31,283 nt of DNA, from NCBI GenBank assembly GCA_045535635.1, contig JAZSLZ010000038.1, positions 1 to 31,283 on the forward strand. The letters are read 5' to 3'. How positions within the stretch are numbered: position 1 is the stretch's first letter; each line of letters begins with the position of its first letter. A program made the translations under genes and the position numbers. Origin of the DNA: RGIG8700 sp045535635. GTDB lineage: Bacteria; Bacillota; Clostridia; RGIG6154. Under the pieces are notes generated by a model, which worked only from the letters and a program-made list of their open reading frames with translations, did no database searches and was not told the DNA's origin. Shown in pieces: positions 7,590 through 14,034 of this stretch.

Positions 7590-8138
7590 TTATAATATGG
7601 ATGCCCAAAGCTTGTTGTCTGGGTTTGCAATTACCTGACTGTCAAGAAACATTGCCTTATCCCCTGCTTCTTGTTTTGCTCTTTCAATTGAAGCTGAAAC
7701 AGCTGAAACAGAGCCTGTAATTAACATATATGATTTACCGCACATACCTCTTGCAAGACGAAGCTCGATTAAATCAACTTCTGCAGTTTTTGCAGCCGCA
7801 TCTGCTGCAACAATCATAGATGCTACAGAGAAGGTTTCAAGAATTCCAAGTGCCTTTGGATTTTCAACACTGTTTGCACCGTAAATTGCAGGAATAACAG
7901 ATTCGTGAGGGTTTCCAAGCACAAATGTATCTATTAATTTTTCACCAAACTGTGCTTTTGCATTTTCAACACTTGCTTTTACTGCGGAAAGCTCACCTGT
8001 GATGATTGCTATGTACTTACCAGGACAAACTGTCTGTGCTTCTATAACTTCAACCTCTGCAGTTTTAAGCATTGTGTCGGTTGCAGATATGCCCGTTGAA
8101 ACGGTTGCATATTCTATCATACCAATTGATTTTGCCAT
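7590..8138 (-). CDS. pduT: PduT-like BMC-T trimer with candidate Fe-S pore cysteine
   Basis: This 182-residue shell protein has two tandem BMC domains: KSIGMIEYATVSTG at the start, and KALGILETFSVASM from about 96. Its first-domain pore segment is EAQTVCPGKY with Cys38, the same residue number as the cysteine that holds a [4Fe-4S] cluster at the PduT trimer pore. A second cysteine (Cys133) lies in the second-domain loop ARGMCGKSY. It is encoded directly after the PduS-like protein, its known electron-transfer partner in B12-dependent Pdu compartments. Together they may move electrons through the shell or regenerate NAD+ inside. Length and domain order fit PduT well. Confidence 0.92.
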   Translation of the reverse strand: MAKSIGMIEYATVSTGISATDTMLKTAEVEVIEAQTVCPGKYIAIITGELSAVKASVENAKAQFGEKLIDTFVLGNPHESVIPAIYGANSVENPKALGILETFSVASMIVAADAAAKTAEVDLIELRLARGMCGKSYMLITGSVSAVSASIERAKQEAGDKAMFLDSQVIANPDNKLWASIL

Positions 8139-8142
8139 TTGT

Positions 8143-9468
8143 TTAACCCCTTATTGTGATAAATTTCTCGTTAACTGCATAGACAGTTCCGTCTATGCTT
8201 GAATGAACATTAAGTGAAAGAGCATTTTCGTTAAATTTTGCAACAATATCTCCACATTTAACAAGATCGCCCTTTTTAACAGTCGCAAGAGCAGGTGCTC
8301 CGATTGACTGATTTAAGAAGATTTTTACTTCCTTTGGTTTGATTTCCTCTTCCGTTAATGGAGCAGGAACATCATATTTTTTAAGACCGAGTCTTTGAAT
8401 TAGTCTGCTCATTGAGACTTTTCTGTACGATCTTGCCTTGTTTGTTTCCCCAATCTCTCGTTCAGGAACTGCAACGCCGTTCGCTCTTAAACCGCCTTTA
8501 TAGGCATTTATAAGAGTTCTTGGTGATAATCCCTGGGGACAGGCGAACATTTCACACACACCGCATCCTGAACAAAACATTGTGTCAAGGAAAGGTTTAA
8601 GTTCTTTTGTAACTCCTGTTGTTGCCGTTCTCATAAACTCTTTTGGATCTATAGGATGTCCAAGTAAGTTTCTCGGGCAAAGGTCTGTGCACATACTGCA
8701 CTGACAACAAGAGCTCATTGCACGTTTCATATCTATTGATGCTTTCGCGTGTTTTTTATTTATAACAAAGCTGTTTTTTGGTAAAACCAAAATAGCATTT
8801 GTTGTTTTCGTAACCACATCGAGTCTGTTTGCAAGTCTGCCTGTCATAGGACCTCCTGCAATTAACTCTACATCTGCTGAATTAACACCTGCTTTTCTCA
8901 AAAGCTCACAGTAGGTTATACCTATTGGTGCTTTAAATGTTACAGGCTTTTTAACCTCACCTGCAATGGTGAGATATTTATGAGTAACCGGCAAATCCTC
9001 TTCAATAGCTTTATACATATTGAAAACTGTTTCTGTGTTAAAAACTATAACACCTTCTGTAATAGGGATTTTACCAGGTTTTACTTTTCTTCCCGTTGCT
9101 TCGTAGATAGTAACAATTTCATCGCCTGCGGGATAGAATTCGCCTAAAAAATGCATTCTTACATTTTTAAACTGATCAAGATTTGCATTAACTGCGTCAA
9201 TTGCCTCTTTGTATGTACCTTTAAGACAAATAATTATTTCTTTAATTCCGCCAAGTGCTTTGGCAACTGTATCAAGTGTGCTTAATATTTCATAAGCATA
9301 GTTTGCAAGCAGCTGTCTGTGAACTCTCAAGAGAGGTTCACATTCCGCGCAGTTTAATATTAAGATGTCTGCTTTTTTGTTGAGCTTTGCATAAGCAGGA
9401 AAACCTGCTCCACCAGCTCCGGCAATGCCCTTATCTCTCAAAAGACTAACAAGCTGTTCAAAATTCAT
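8143..9468 (-). CDS. pduS: PduS-like RnfC-family flavin/Fe-S oxidoreductase
   Basis: This 441-residue protein resembles RnfC/PduS. It has the N-terminal GAGGAGFPAYAKL nucleotide-binding loop (17-29), the NCAECEPLL motif (40-48), and an SLBB-like middle region with AGEVKKPVTFKAPIG (169-183). Two ferredoxin-type clusters follow: CCQCSMCTDLCP (Cys254/255, 257, 260, 264) and CSGCGVCEMFACP (Cys299, 302, 305, 310). The C terminus is a small beta-rich RnfC-type barrel (about 380-441). In Pdu compartments PduS binds FMN and two [4Fe-4S] clusters and pairs with the PduT pore protein encoded next. No separate N-terminal targeting helix is evident, so it is probably held by PduT. It starts 3 bases after the EutN gene. 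Confidence 0.93.
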   Translation of the reverse strand: MNFEQLVSLLRDKGIAGAGGAGFPAYAKLNKKADILILNCAECEPLLRVHRQLLANYAYEILSTLDTVAKALGGIKEIIICLKGTYKEAIDAVNANLDQFKNVRMHFLGEFYPAGDEIVTIYEATGRKVKPGKIPITEGVIVFNTETVFNMYKAIEEDLPVTHKYLTIAGEVKKPVTFKAPIGITYCELLRKAGVNSADVELIAGGPMTGRLANRLDVVTKTTNAILVLPKNSFVINKKHAKASIDMKRAMSSCCQCSMCTDLCPRNLLGHPIDPKEFMRTATTGVTKELKPFLDTMFCSGCGVCEMFACPQGLSPRTLINAYKGGLRANGVAVPEREIGETNKARSYRKVSMSRLIQRLGLKKYDVPAPLTEEEIKPKEVKIFLNQSIGAPALATVKKGDLVKCGDIVAKFNENALSLNVHSSIDGTVYAVNEKFITIRG

Positions 9469-9471
9469 TTA

Positions 9472-9735
9472 TTACTCCAGTTCCGCACCGTCATCAACGA
9501 TACCAACGATTGCAGCATCAACAGGTGCATTATCAAGATTACAACCAATTCTTGCAGCACTTCCTGTTGCAACAAGTACAACTTCGCCGATACCTGCACC
9601 AACATTATCAATCGCAACTAATTTTTCTTTCTGTGCCATTGATTTGAGTGGTTCAACAATAAGGAATTTGCTGCCTATTAATTTTTCGTTCTTGCGTGTT
9701 GAAACAACACTTCCTACAACTTTTCCGATTAACAT
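9472..9735 (-). CDS. EutN/CcmL-type BMC-P pentameric vertex protein
   Basis: This 87-residue protein fits the EutN/CcmL family, whose pentamers cap the vertices of the compartment. Markers are MLIGKVVGSVVSTRKN at the N terminus, KFLIVEPL, the loop VDNVGAGIGE-like VAIDNVGAGIGEVVLVATGSAAR, and the C-terminal DAAIVGIVD. It is the only pentamer gene in the locus, so it must supply every vertex unless others are encoded elsewhere. It follows the two PduA-type genes, separated from them by a 68-base gap that holds a strong stem-loop. A good AGGAG ribosome binding site precedes the ATG. Confidence 0.95.
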   Translation of the reverse strand: MLIGKVVGSVVSTRKNEKLIGSKFLIVEPLKSMAQKEKLVAIDNVGAGIGEVVLVATGSAARIGCNLDNAPVDAAIVGIVDDGAELE

Positions 9736-9760
9736 TTCAAATCTCCTTATACCTTCTTTT

Positions 9761-9788
9761 GTTGCGAAGGCACAAGTGCCTTCGCAAC
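9761..9788 (-). promoter_or_regulatory. Perfect 13-bp stem-loop after the major shell genes, no U-tract
   Basis: GTTGCGAAGGCAC (9761-9773) pairs perfectly with GTGCCTTCGCAAC (9776-9788) around two bases. On the transcribed minus strand it is followed by AAAAGAAGG, not by a U-tract. It is therefore not a standard intrinsic terminator. It lies 15 bases after the second BMC-H stop. An mRNA-stabilising or processing hairpin that raises the level of the most abundant shell proteins over downstream genes is the likeliest role. Confidence 0.65.
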
Positions 9789-9803
9789 ATCAATAAAGAA
9801 TTA

Positions 9804-10187
9804 TTATTTAATTGAAGGTAAAACTTTTTCTACGTCTGAGTGTGGTCTTGGGATTACGTGTGTTGCAACGAGTTCGCCAAGTCTTGCAGCATTGTTAGAA
9901 CCTGCTTCAACAGCAGCTTTAACAGCTCCAACATCGCCTCTTACCATAACTGATACGAGACCTGAACCGATTTTTTCTGTTCCAACTAATACAACGTTAG
10001 CAGCTTTTAACATTGAATCAGCTGCTTCGATAGCTGCAACAAGACCTCTTGTTTCTACCATACCTAAAGCTTCCTGTGACATAATTTTTTCCTCCTTGAT
10101 TATAACTTCTTTTTTAATTTCTTCTTTAATTACTTCAGCCTTTTCAGCTTTCGCTTTGGCTGTTGTTGTTTTTTTAACATTTGCCAT
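9804..10187 (-). CDS. PduA-type BMC-H hexameric shell protein with Lys/Glu-rich N-terminal extension
   Basis: The BMC domain is nearly identical to the neighbouring 91-residue protein: EALGMVETRGLVAAIEAAD, then the pore segment TEKIGSG, then HVIPRPHSDVEK. The frame continues upstream of the domain for 35 more residues, very rich in Lys, Glu and Ala (KAKAEKAEVIKEEIKKEVI), probably a charged helix. The long form would start at the ATG at 10187 behind an AGGTG site, giving 127 residues. An internal ATG at 10082 has a perfect AAGGAGG 8 bases upstream and gives a 92-residue canonical BMC-H with Ser40 in the pore, matching PduA numbering. Both products may be made. The pore loop fits passage of small diols and aldehydes. 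Confidence 0.88.
   Translation of the reverse strand: MANVKKTTTAKAKAEKAEVIKEEIKKEVIIKEEKIMSQEALGMVETRGLVAAIEAADSMLKAANVVLVGTEKIGSGLVSVMVRGDVGAVKAAVEAGSNNAARLGELVATHVIPRPHSDVEKVLPSIK
10080..10097 (-). promoter_or_regulatory. Internal Shine-Dalgarno and ATG inside the long BMC-H gene
   Basis: AAGGAGG (10091-10097 on the minus strand) lies 8 bases before an in-frame ATG at 10082. In the long reading the same bases encode Lys-Glu-Glu-Lys-Ile just before the BMC domain. This is the best ribosome binding site in the gene and decides that a 92-residue form is very likely made. Confidence 0.75.
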
Positions 10188-10202
10188 TTCAATCACCTAC
10201 GA

Positions 10203-10478
10203 TTAAAATTTTGGTAAGATTTTCTCAACATCCTGATGTGGTCTTGGTATTACATGAACTGCAACGAGTTCACCAAGCTTTGATGCACAGTTTGCACCAA
10301 CTTCAGTTGCAGCTTTAACAGCTCCAACATCACCTCTTACGATAACAGATACGAGACCTGAACCGATTTTTTCTGTTCCTACGAGTACAACTTCTGCAGC
10401 TTTAACCATTGCATCTGCAGCTTCAATTGCAGCTGTAAGACCTCTTGTTTCTACCATGCCTAATGCTTCAAGTGCCAT
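10203..10478 (-). CDS. PduA-type BMC-H hexameric shell protein
   Basis: This 91-residue protein is a standard single-domain BMC shell protein that forms flat hexamers making the bulk of the facets. It begins MALEALGMVETRGLTAAIEA, has the pore loop EKIGSG with Lys37 and Ser40 in the same positions as PduA, and ends HVIPRPHQDVEKILPKF. Ser40 lines the PduA pore that admits 1,2-propanediol, so a similar selectivity is expected. It differs from the next gene's BMC domain at few positions, which points to a fairly recent tandem duplication. A strong AGGAGG ribosome binding site precedes the ATG, consistent with high expression. It lies between the alcohol dehydrogenase gene and its own paralogue. 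Confidence 0.96.
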   Translation of the reverse strand: MALEALGMVETRGLTAAIEAADAMVKAAEVVLVGTEKIGSGLVSVIVRGDVGAVKAATEVGANCASKLGELVAVHVIPRPHQDVEKILPKF

Positions 10479-10510
10479 TTTACATTACCTCCTGTAATAT
10501 ATATAATTTT

Positions 10511-11707
10511 TTATTCATTTACAATTGCTATCTTAAGACCTTCCATCTTAAGGTTTGTGATATGAGCCTCATTAATCTTATCAAGTGGGAACTTATGAGT
10601 GATAAGTTCTGAAAGCGGAATACCGATTGCTTTCGCTCTCTTTAAGAAATCAAATGTTGTTGCATAGTCTCTTAATGTGTAAACCCATGAACCAACTGTT
10701 GTGATTTCTTTCGCACAGATGTCAAAATGAGGATTGATTGTAGCATCTCCACCGTTAATGAAGAAACCAAGTTCGCAAAGTCCGCCACCGTTTCTTATGA
10801 ACTTGTAGATGTTACTGTGAGCAACAGGTGAGCCTGTGCACTGGAATGCGAAGTCTGCAAGGTAACCGCCAAATGCATCTTTAACACCATCAGCTAAAGC
10901 TTCAACGCCCTGATAGTTTTTAAAGTTAACGCTATGGTCTGCACCCATTTTCTTTGCAAATGCAAGTCTCTTGTCTTCACCGTCAACTGCAACGATGTTT
11001 TCAATACCCATTGTTCTTAAAATTGCAATACAGATAAGACCGATAGGTCCGCAACCCTGTACAACAACTCTTGAGTTAAATCTTAAAATACCTGTTGATT
11101 TAGCTCTTTCAACTGCATGAATTAAAACTGCGCAAGGCTCAATTAAAATTCTTGAGTCAAGGTCTAAATCTGATACATTAAATACTGTTGAACCGCCTCT
11201 GATAACAAGGTAGTCTGCAAACCAACCATTTAAGTGAATATCGTCGTCAGGAAGAAGTCCGTAAACATCTGCACCGCCAACGTTCTGTTTGTTTAAGTCA
11301 AACATTGTGATATCAGGATTGTCTTTGAAAATCATACAAGTAACAACTTTGTCACCAATGCTTAAAGGCTTTCCTGCACTGTCTTTTTTAACATTTTTAC
11401 CCATCTTTACAATTTCGCCTGTTCCTTCGTGGCCAAGCACTAAAGGAATAAGTCCGAATGGGTCTCTTTTAAATTCGTGTGCATCAGTACCGCACACACC
11501 GCAACCTTCAACCTTAACCAAGATATCGTCATCGCCAAGCTCAGGAATTGGGAACTCTTTGATTTCGTACTTTTCAAGGGCTGTAAGCATTGCAGCTTTA
11601 CTTGTCTTTGGGATTTCACCGTTAAAGCTTTTCTTTGGCGCAGAGCCGTTCATATCAGCAAGTACCTGTTTAACGATTCTTTCCACATCAACTGAATTTA
11701 TATCCAT
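10511..11707 (-). CDS. Zinc-type alcohol dehydrogenase with N-terminal encapsulation helix
   Basis: This 398-residue MDR-family dehydrogenase has the catalytic zinc site VCGTDAHE (Cys72) and GHEGTGEIV (His93, Glu94). Its Rossmann motif is VVVQGCGPIGL (Gly218, 220, 223), with Asp242 at the end of the second strand favouring NAD(H). The four-cysteine structural zinc lobe usual after GDKVV is absent; the region reads CMIFKDNPDITMFDLNK. Residues 5-19 (SVDVERIVKQVLADM) form a targeting helix joined by a Gly/Ser/Ala/Lys linker. Inside the compartment it should reduce propionaldehyde to 1-propanol and regenerate NAD+. It may also reduce lactaldehyde, since no second reductase is encoded here. Its start overlaps the previous stop (TAATG). 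Confidence 0.88.
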   Translation of the reverse strand: MDINSVDVERIVKQVLADMNGSAPKKSFNGEIPKTSKAAMLTALEKYEIKEFPIPELGDDDILVKVEGCGVCGTDAHEFKRDPFGLIPLVLGHEGTGEIVKMGKNVKKDSAGKPLSIGDKVVTCMIFKDNPDITMFDLNKQNVGGADVYGLLPDDDIHLNGWFADYLVIRGGSTVFNVSDLDLDSRILIEPCAVLIHAVERAKSTGILRFNSRVVVQGCGPIGLICIAILRTMGIENIVAVDGEDKRLAFAKKMGADHSVNFKNYQGVEALADGVKDAFGGYLADFAFQCTGSPVAHSNIYKFIRNGGGLCELGFFINGGDATINPHFDICAKEITTVGSWVYTLRDYATTFDFLKRAKAIGIPLSELITHKFPLDKINEAHITNLKMEGLKIAIVNE

Positions 11708-12204
11708 TAAGCTGTCCTTCCTTTCTGTTTGATTATTTCTTTAAATACCTCTGCACCGTATGCAGAAAGCAGAGAATCCTGCTCTTCCGAGCCTCCGCTT
11801 ACTCCGAGACCACCGACAATCTTTCCGTCAATTTCAAGTGGATCTCCGCCACCGAAAATAACTATCTGTCCGTTATTGGTGTTTTCAATACCATAAAGTG
11901 ATCCACCAGGCTGACAAAGTGGTTTAAGAGCCTTTGTTGACATTTTAAGGGCAACAACTGTGTACGCCTTATTAAGTGCCACATCGTAACTTGCAATATA
12001 TGAGTTATCCATACATTCAACAAGAACAGGTCTTGCCGCATTGTTTGAAACTGCAACTACTGCATTTACTCCTATTTCCTTTGCCTTTGCCTCAACAACA
12101 TTTGCAAGGACCTTTGCAATCTCAAGAGTGATATTATCAATTTTCTGAAGGTCAAGAACATTTTTAACGACATTTTCAATTATCTCTGAAATATTACCGT
12201 TCAT
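11707..12204 (-). CDS. PduO C-terminal/GlcG (HbpS-like, DUF336) protein with targeting helix
   Basis: This 165-residue protein carries the GlcG/HbpS-like domain also found as the C-terminal half of PduO. Typical segments are VAVSNNAARPVLVECMD, ALNKAYTVVALKMST, and the glycine-rich ending FGGGDPLEIDGKIVGGLGVSGG. No adenosyltransferase half is present, as expected where the diol dehydratase needs no B12. The function of this domain in GRM loci is unsettled; heme or cofactor binding has been proposed for relatives. I chose the ATG at 12204 because it has GGAGAGAGGA upstream and yields an N-terminal amphipathic helix (ISEIIENVVKNVLD), so the protein is probably luminal. A longer reading from 12294 adds 30 residues without family support. 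Confidence 0.85.
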   Translation of the reverse strand: MNGNISEIIENVVKNVLDLQKIDNITLEIAKVLANVVEAKAKEIGVNAVVAVSNNAARPVLVECMDNSYIASYDVALNKAYTVVALKMSTKALKPLCQPGGSLYGIENTNNGQIVIFGGGDPLEIDGKIVGGLGVSGGSEEQDSLLSAYGAEVFKEIIKQKGRTA

Positions 12205-12310
12205 AATTAGTCCTCTCTCCTTTTCAATTTTGTCTACCTTGCACTGTTTTTCTCCCTTATGTACACAAAGTACACGACGGTCGAAAATCAGCACAATCTA
12301 AACAAAATTA
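12205..12310. other. 106-base gap between aldolase and PduO-C-like genes
   Basis: This is the largest gap after the second BMC promoter. It holds a short dyad TGTAC-N5-GTACA and a CGAC-N-GTCG dyad, but no convincing promoter, terminator or small gene. The frame of the downstream gene stays open through most of it. Confidence 0.35.
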
Positions 12311-13120
12311 TTATTTATTTAGACTTTCCATAACCTTTTTAGTAATCTGAGCTACTAAATCAGCATCAACTGAGCCTGAGCATCCGCCTGTTACTGCAGG
12401 ATTGATTGATGATGCACAGTTGTGGCAGTTGAATGTACCTTTGTTTGCACAAACATCTGCAGGGTGTTTGCCTGTCATACCAAACTGTTTTCTGATTTCA
12501 TAAAGCTTCTTAACCTGGCTCTGTGAAAGTTCCTTTGGACCGCCGAGGAGTCTTGCCTGGAATAAGAGCTGTGCATAGAATTCAAGTGATTCCATCTTGT
12601 GATATGCAGCAAGAAGTGAATTTGAATATGCAAGAGCACCGTGGTTTTCAAGAAGAACTGCATCAAAGTGCTGTAAATATTTTGATACAGCATCAGGAAT
12701 TTCGTTTGTTGAAGGTGTGCCGTATTCAGCGATTGGAACACAACCAAGAGCGATTACTGCTTCAGGCATAATAGGCTGTGTAAGTGGAATACCTGCAATT
12801 GCAAAGCTTGTTGCATAAACAGGATGTGCGTGAACTACAGACTGAACATCAGGTCTTTCAGCATAAACTCTCATATGCATTTTGATTTCTGATGATGGCT
12901 TGAAGTTTCCGTTTGCCTGGATAACATTACCCTTTGCATCTACTTTACAGATGTATTCAGGTGTCATAAAACCTTTACTTACGCCTGTAGGTGTGCATAA
13001 AAATTCGTTGTCGTTAAGTTTTACTGAGATGTTACCGTCGTTTGCAGCAACCATACCTCTGTCGTAAATTCTTTTACCGATTTCGCAAATTTGTTTTTTG
13101 ATTTCGAATTCAGATACCAT
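12311..13120 (-). CDS. Class II aldolase (fuculose/rhamnulose-1-phosphate type) with C-terminal encapsulation peptide
   Basis: This 269-residue enzyme should cleave L-fuculose-1-phosphate or L-rhamnulose-1-phosphate to DHAP and L-lactaldehyde, the entry step of GRM5-type compartments. The catalytic domain (about 1-215) shows GNISVKL, PTGVSKG, PSSEIKMH with Glu78, VVHAHPVYAT with zinc ligands His97 and His99, and LLENHGAL with His160. Classical FucA is about 215 residues. The extra 55 residues hold a linker with four cysteines (Cys224, 232, 235, 247) and end in an amphipathic helix (ADLVAQITKKVMESL), an encapsulation peptide. It is the first gene behind the consensus promoter at 13175-13203. 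A good AGGAG site precedes the ATG. Confidence 0.9.
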   Translation of the reverse strand: MVSEFEIKKQICEIGKRIYDRGMVAANDGNISVKLNDNEFLCTPTGVSKGFMTPEYICKVDAKGNVIQANGNFKPSSEIKMHMRVYAERPDVQSVVHAHPVYATSFAIAGIPLTQPIMPEAVIALGCVPIAEYGTPSTNEIPDAVSKYLQHFDAVLLENHGALAYSNSLLAAYHKMESLEFYAQLLFQARLLGGPKELSQSQVKKLYEIRKQFGMTGKHPADVCANKGTFNCHNCASSINPAVTGGCSGSVDADLVAQITKKVMESLNK

Positions 13121-13174
13121 AATTATTTCTCCTTTTTTATGTTAATTTTTTGTTTTCCTTTTTATTGCATTTTA

Positions 13175-13203
13175 ATTATACTGCTTTTAATGTTGTTTGT
13201 CAA
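13175..13203 (-). promoter_or_regulatory. Perfect-consensus sigma-A promoter before the aldolase
   Basis: On the minus strand TTGACA (13198-13203) and TATAAT (13175-13180) are separated by exactly 17 bases. Both hexamers match consensus completely. Transcription would start near 13168, giving a leader of about 48 bases before the aldolase ATG. The gap holds no hairpin terminator after the GTPase gene, so this promoter adds to read-through from the upstream genes. Confidence 0.88.
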
Positions 13204-13206
13204 TGG

Positions 13207-13246
13207 TTTTTTGTTGTTTTTTCTTTGTTTTTGTTGTTTTTTCTTT
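13207..13246 (-). repeat. Tandem 20-bp A-rich direct repeat upstream of the -35
   Basis: Two copies of a 20-base unit (13207-13226 and 13227-13246) differ at one base. On the transcribed strand each reads roughly AAAGAAAAAACAACAAAAA. The unit spans about two helical turns and ends 4 bases from the -35. It could be an UP-like or curved-DNA element, or paired operator sites for the DeoR regulator; a closely related sequence lies at 18179-18200 upstream of the other promoter. Confidence 0.6.
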
Positions 13247-13251
13247 TTGTT

Positions 13252-13677
13252 TTAGTTTTTCAGATAATCAAGAAGAGTATCTATCCCCTCGCCCGTTACC
13301 GAATCCACAAAGAAAATCTTTTCACAACCTGCAAGTTTAAGCCATCCTTCTGCTCTTTCTTTGTTTGCACCTTCGTCGTTTATCTTGGTTACAATTCCTA
13401 TAACCTCTCGGTTACACATACTTGTAATGCAAGGTCCGTAAAGGGTGTATGGCTCTGTTGCAGAAAGAAGAAGTCCAACAACCTCTGCTTCATAGGCATA
13501 AAGTGCAATAGCCGCACCTAAATGTCTGTCCTGAATGTATTCACCGGGCGTATCTATTAAAAATTCACCGTGGTCAATACTCTGTGTTTTTTCATAGGTA
13601 ATTTTTTTACCTTTAAGAGCTTGAGTAAGTGTTGTTTTGCCACACTCACTTCTGCCTGTTAACATTATTTTTCTCAT
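13252..13677 (-). CDS. PduV/EutP-like small GTPase
   Basis: This 141-residue P-loop protein belongs to the EutP/PduV family found in many BMC loci. Its Walker A is GRSECGKTTL (Gly8-Thr15), Walker B/switch is IDTPGEY, and the guanine-recognition site reads TKIND in place of the usual NKxD. PduV has been linked to compartment positioning or to the shell exterior; the role in GRM loci is unproven. I chose the ATG at 13677, which overlaps the stop of the PduU-like gene in ATGA, over a TTG at 13695 that would add six residues. It is the last gene before the internal promoter region. No terminator hairpin follows it. Confidence 0.88.
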   Translation of the reverse strand: MRKIMLTGRSECGKTTLTQALKGKKITYEKTQSIDHGEFLIDTPGEYIQDRHLGAAIALYAYEAEVVGLLLSATEPYTLYGPCITSMCNREVIGIVTKINDEGANKERAEGWLKLAGCEKIFFVDSVTGEGIDTLLDYLKN

Positions 13678-14033
13678 GTTCTTGTTATGTTGCAAACATT
13701 AAAGCCAAGCTTTTCTTCACAGTATTCTGTAAGTGCCTTTAAAGATGCCTCAACCTCTGATACTGTTCCTGTTATAATAAGTGTTCCGCTGAAACGGTCC
13801 ACGAAACCAAGCTCTGCACCTGAGGTTTTTATTGCAATATCTCCTGCAATGATTGCTGTTTCTGCAGGTGACATTGTTACAATGCCGATTGCTGATTTAC
13901 TGTAATCAACAGTTGGATCAAGTCCAAGCTTTTTATAAAGAATTTCATCAGGGTTTGCAATTATGTGAGCAAGTGTAATCTGCTTACCCGGAACAAGTTC
14001 CTGAATAATTCTCATTTTATCCTGATATTCCAT
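13674..14033 (-). CDS. pduU: PduU/EutS-like circularly permuted BMC-H shell protein
   Basis: This 119-residue shell protein starts with the permuted element RIIQELVPGKQITLAHIIANP, then LGLDP, and has the usual BMC core start (SAIGIVTMSPAETAIIAGD) only at about residue 46. That order is the PduU/EutS circular permutation. PduU hexamers carry a beta-barrel plug over the pore and are thought to interact with partners such as PduV; here the PduV-like GTPase is encoded next with a 4-base overlap. The start lies 2 bases after the activase stop. It is the only shell gene of the upstream transcription segment, apart from the main shell cluster. Confidence 0.92.
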   Translation of the reverse strand: MEYQDKMRIIQELVPGKQITLAHIIANPDEILYKKLGLDPTVDYSKSAIGIVTMSPAETAIIAGDIAIKTSGAELGFVDRFSGTLIITGTVSEVEASLKALTEYCEEKLGFNVCNITRT

Positions 14034-14034
14034 T

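Noticed and set aside
7576..7608. Longer start for the ribbon-helix-helix gene
   Set aside because: It would overlap the PduT-like gene and read through the good ribosome binding site of the ATG at 7575.
9761..9788. Intrinsic terminator within the shell cluster
   Set aside because: On the transcribed strand the stem is followed by AAAAGAAGG and not by a T-run. A role in RNA stability is more likely.
11289..11732. 147-codon plus-strand open frame opposite the alcohol dehydrogenase
   Set aside because: It lies fully antisense to a well-supported gene, has no ribosome binding site and no recognisable family. Other long antisense frames in the window were dismissed for the same reason.
12205..12294. 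Longer N terminus for the PduO-C-like protein
   Set aside because: The added 30 residues are unlike the family, and the ATG at 12204 has a strong GGAGAGAGGA site and exposes a clean targeting helix at the N terminus.
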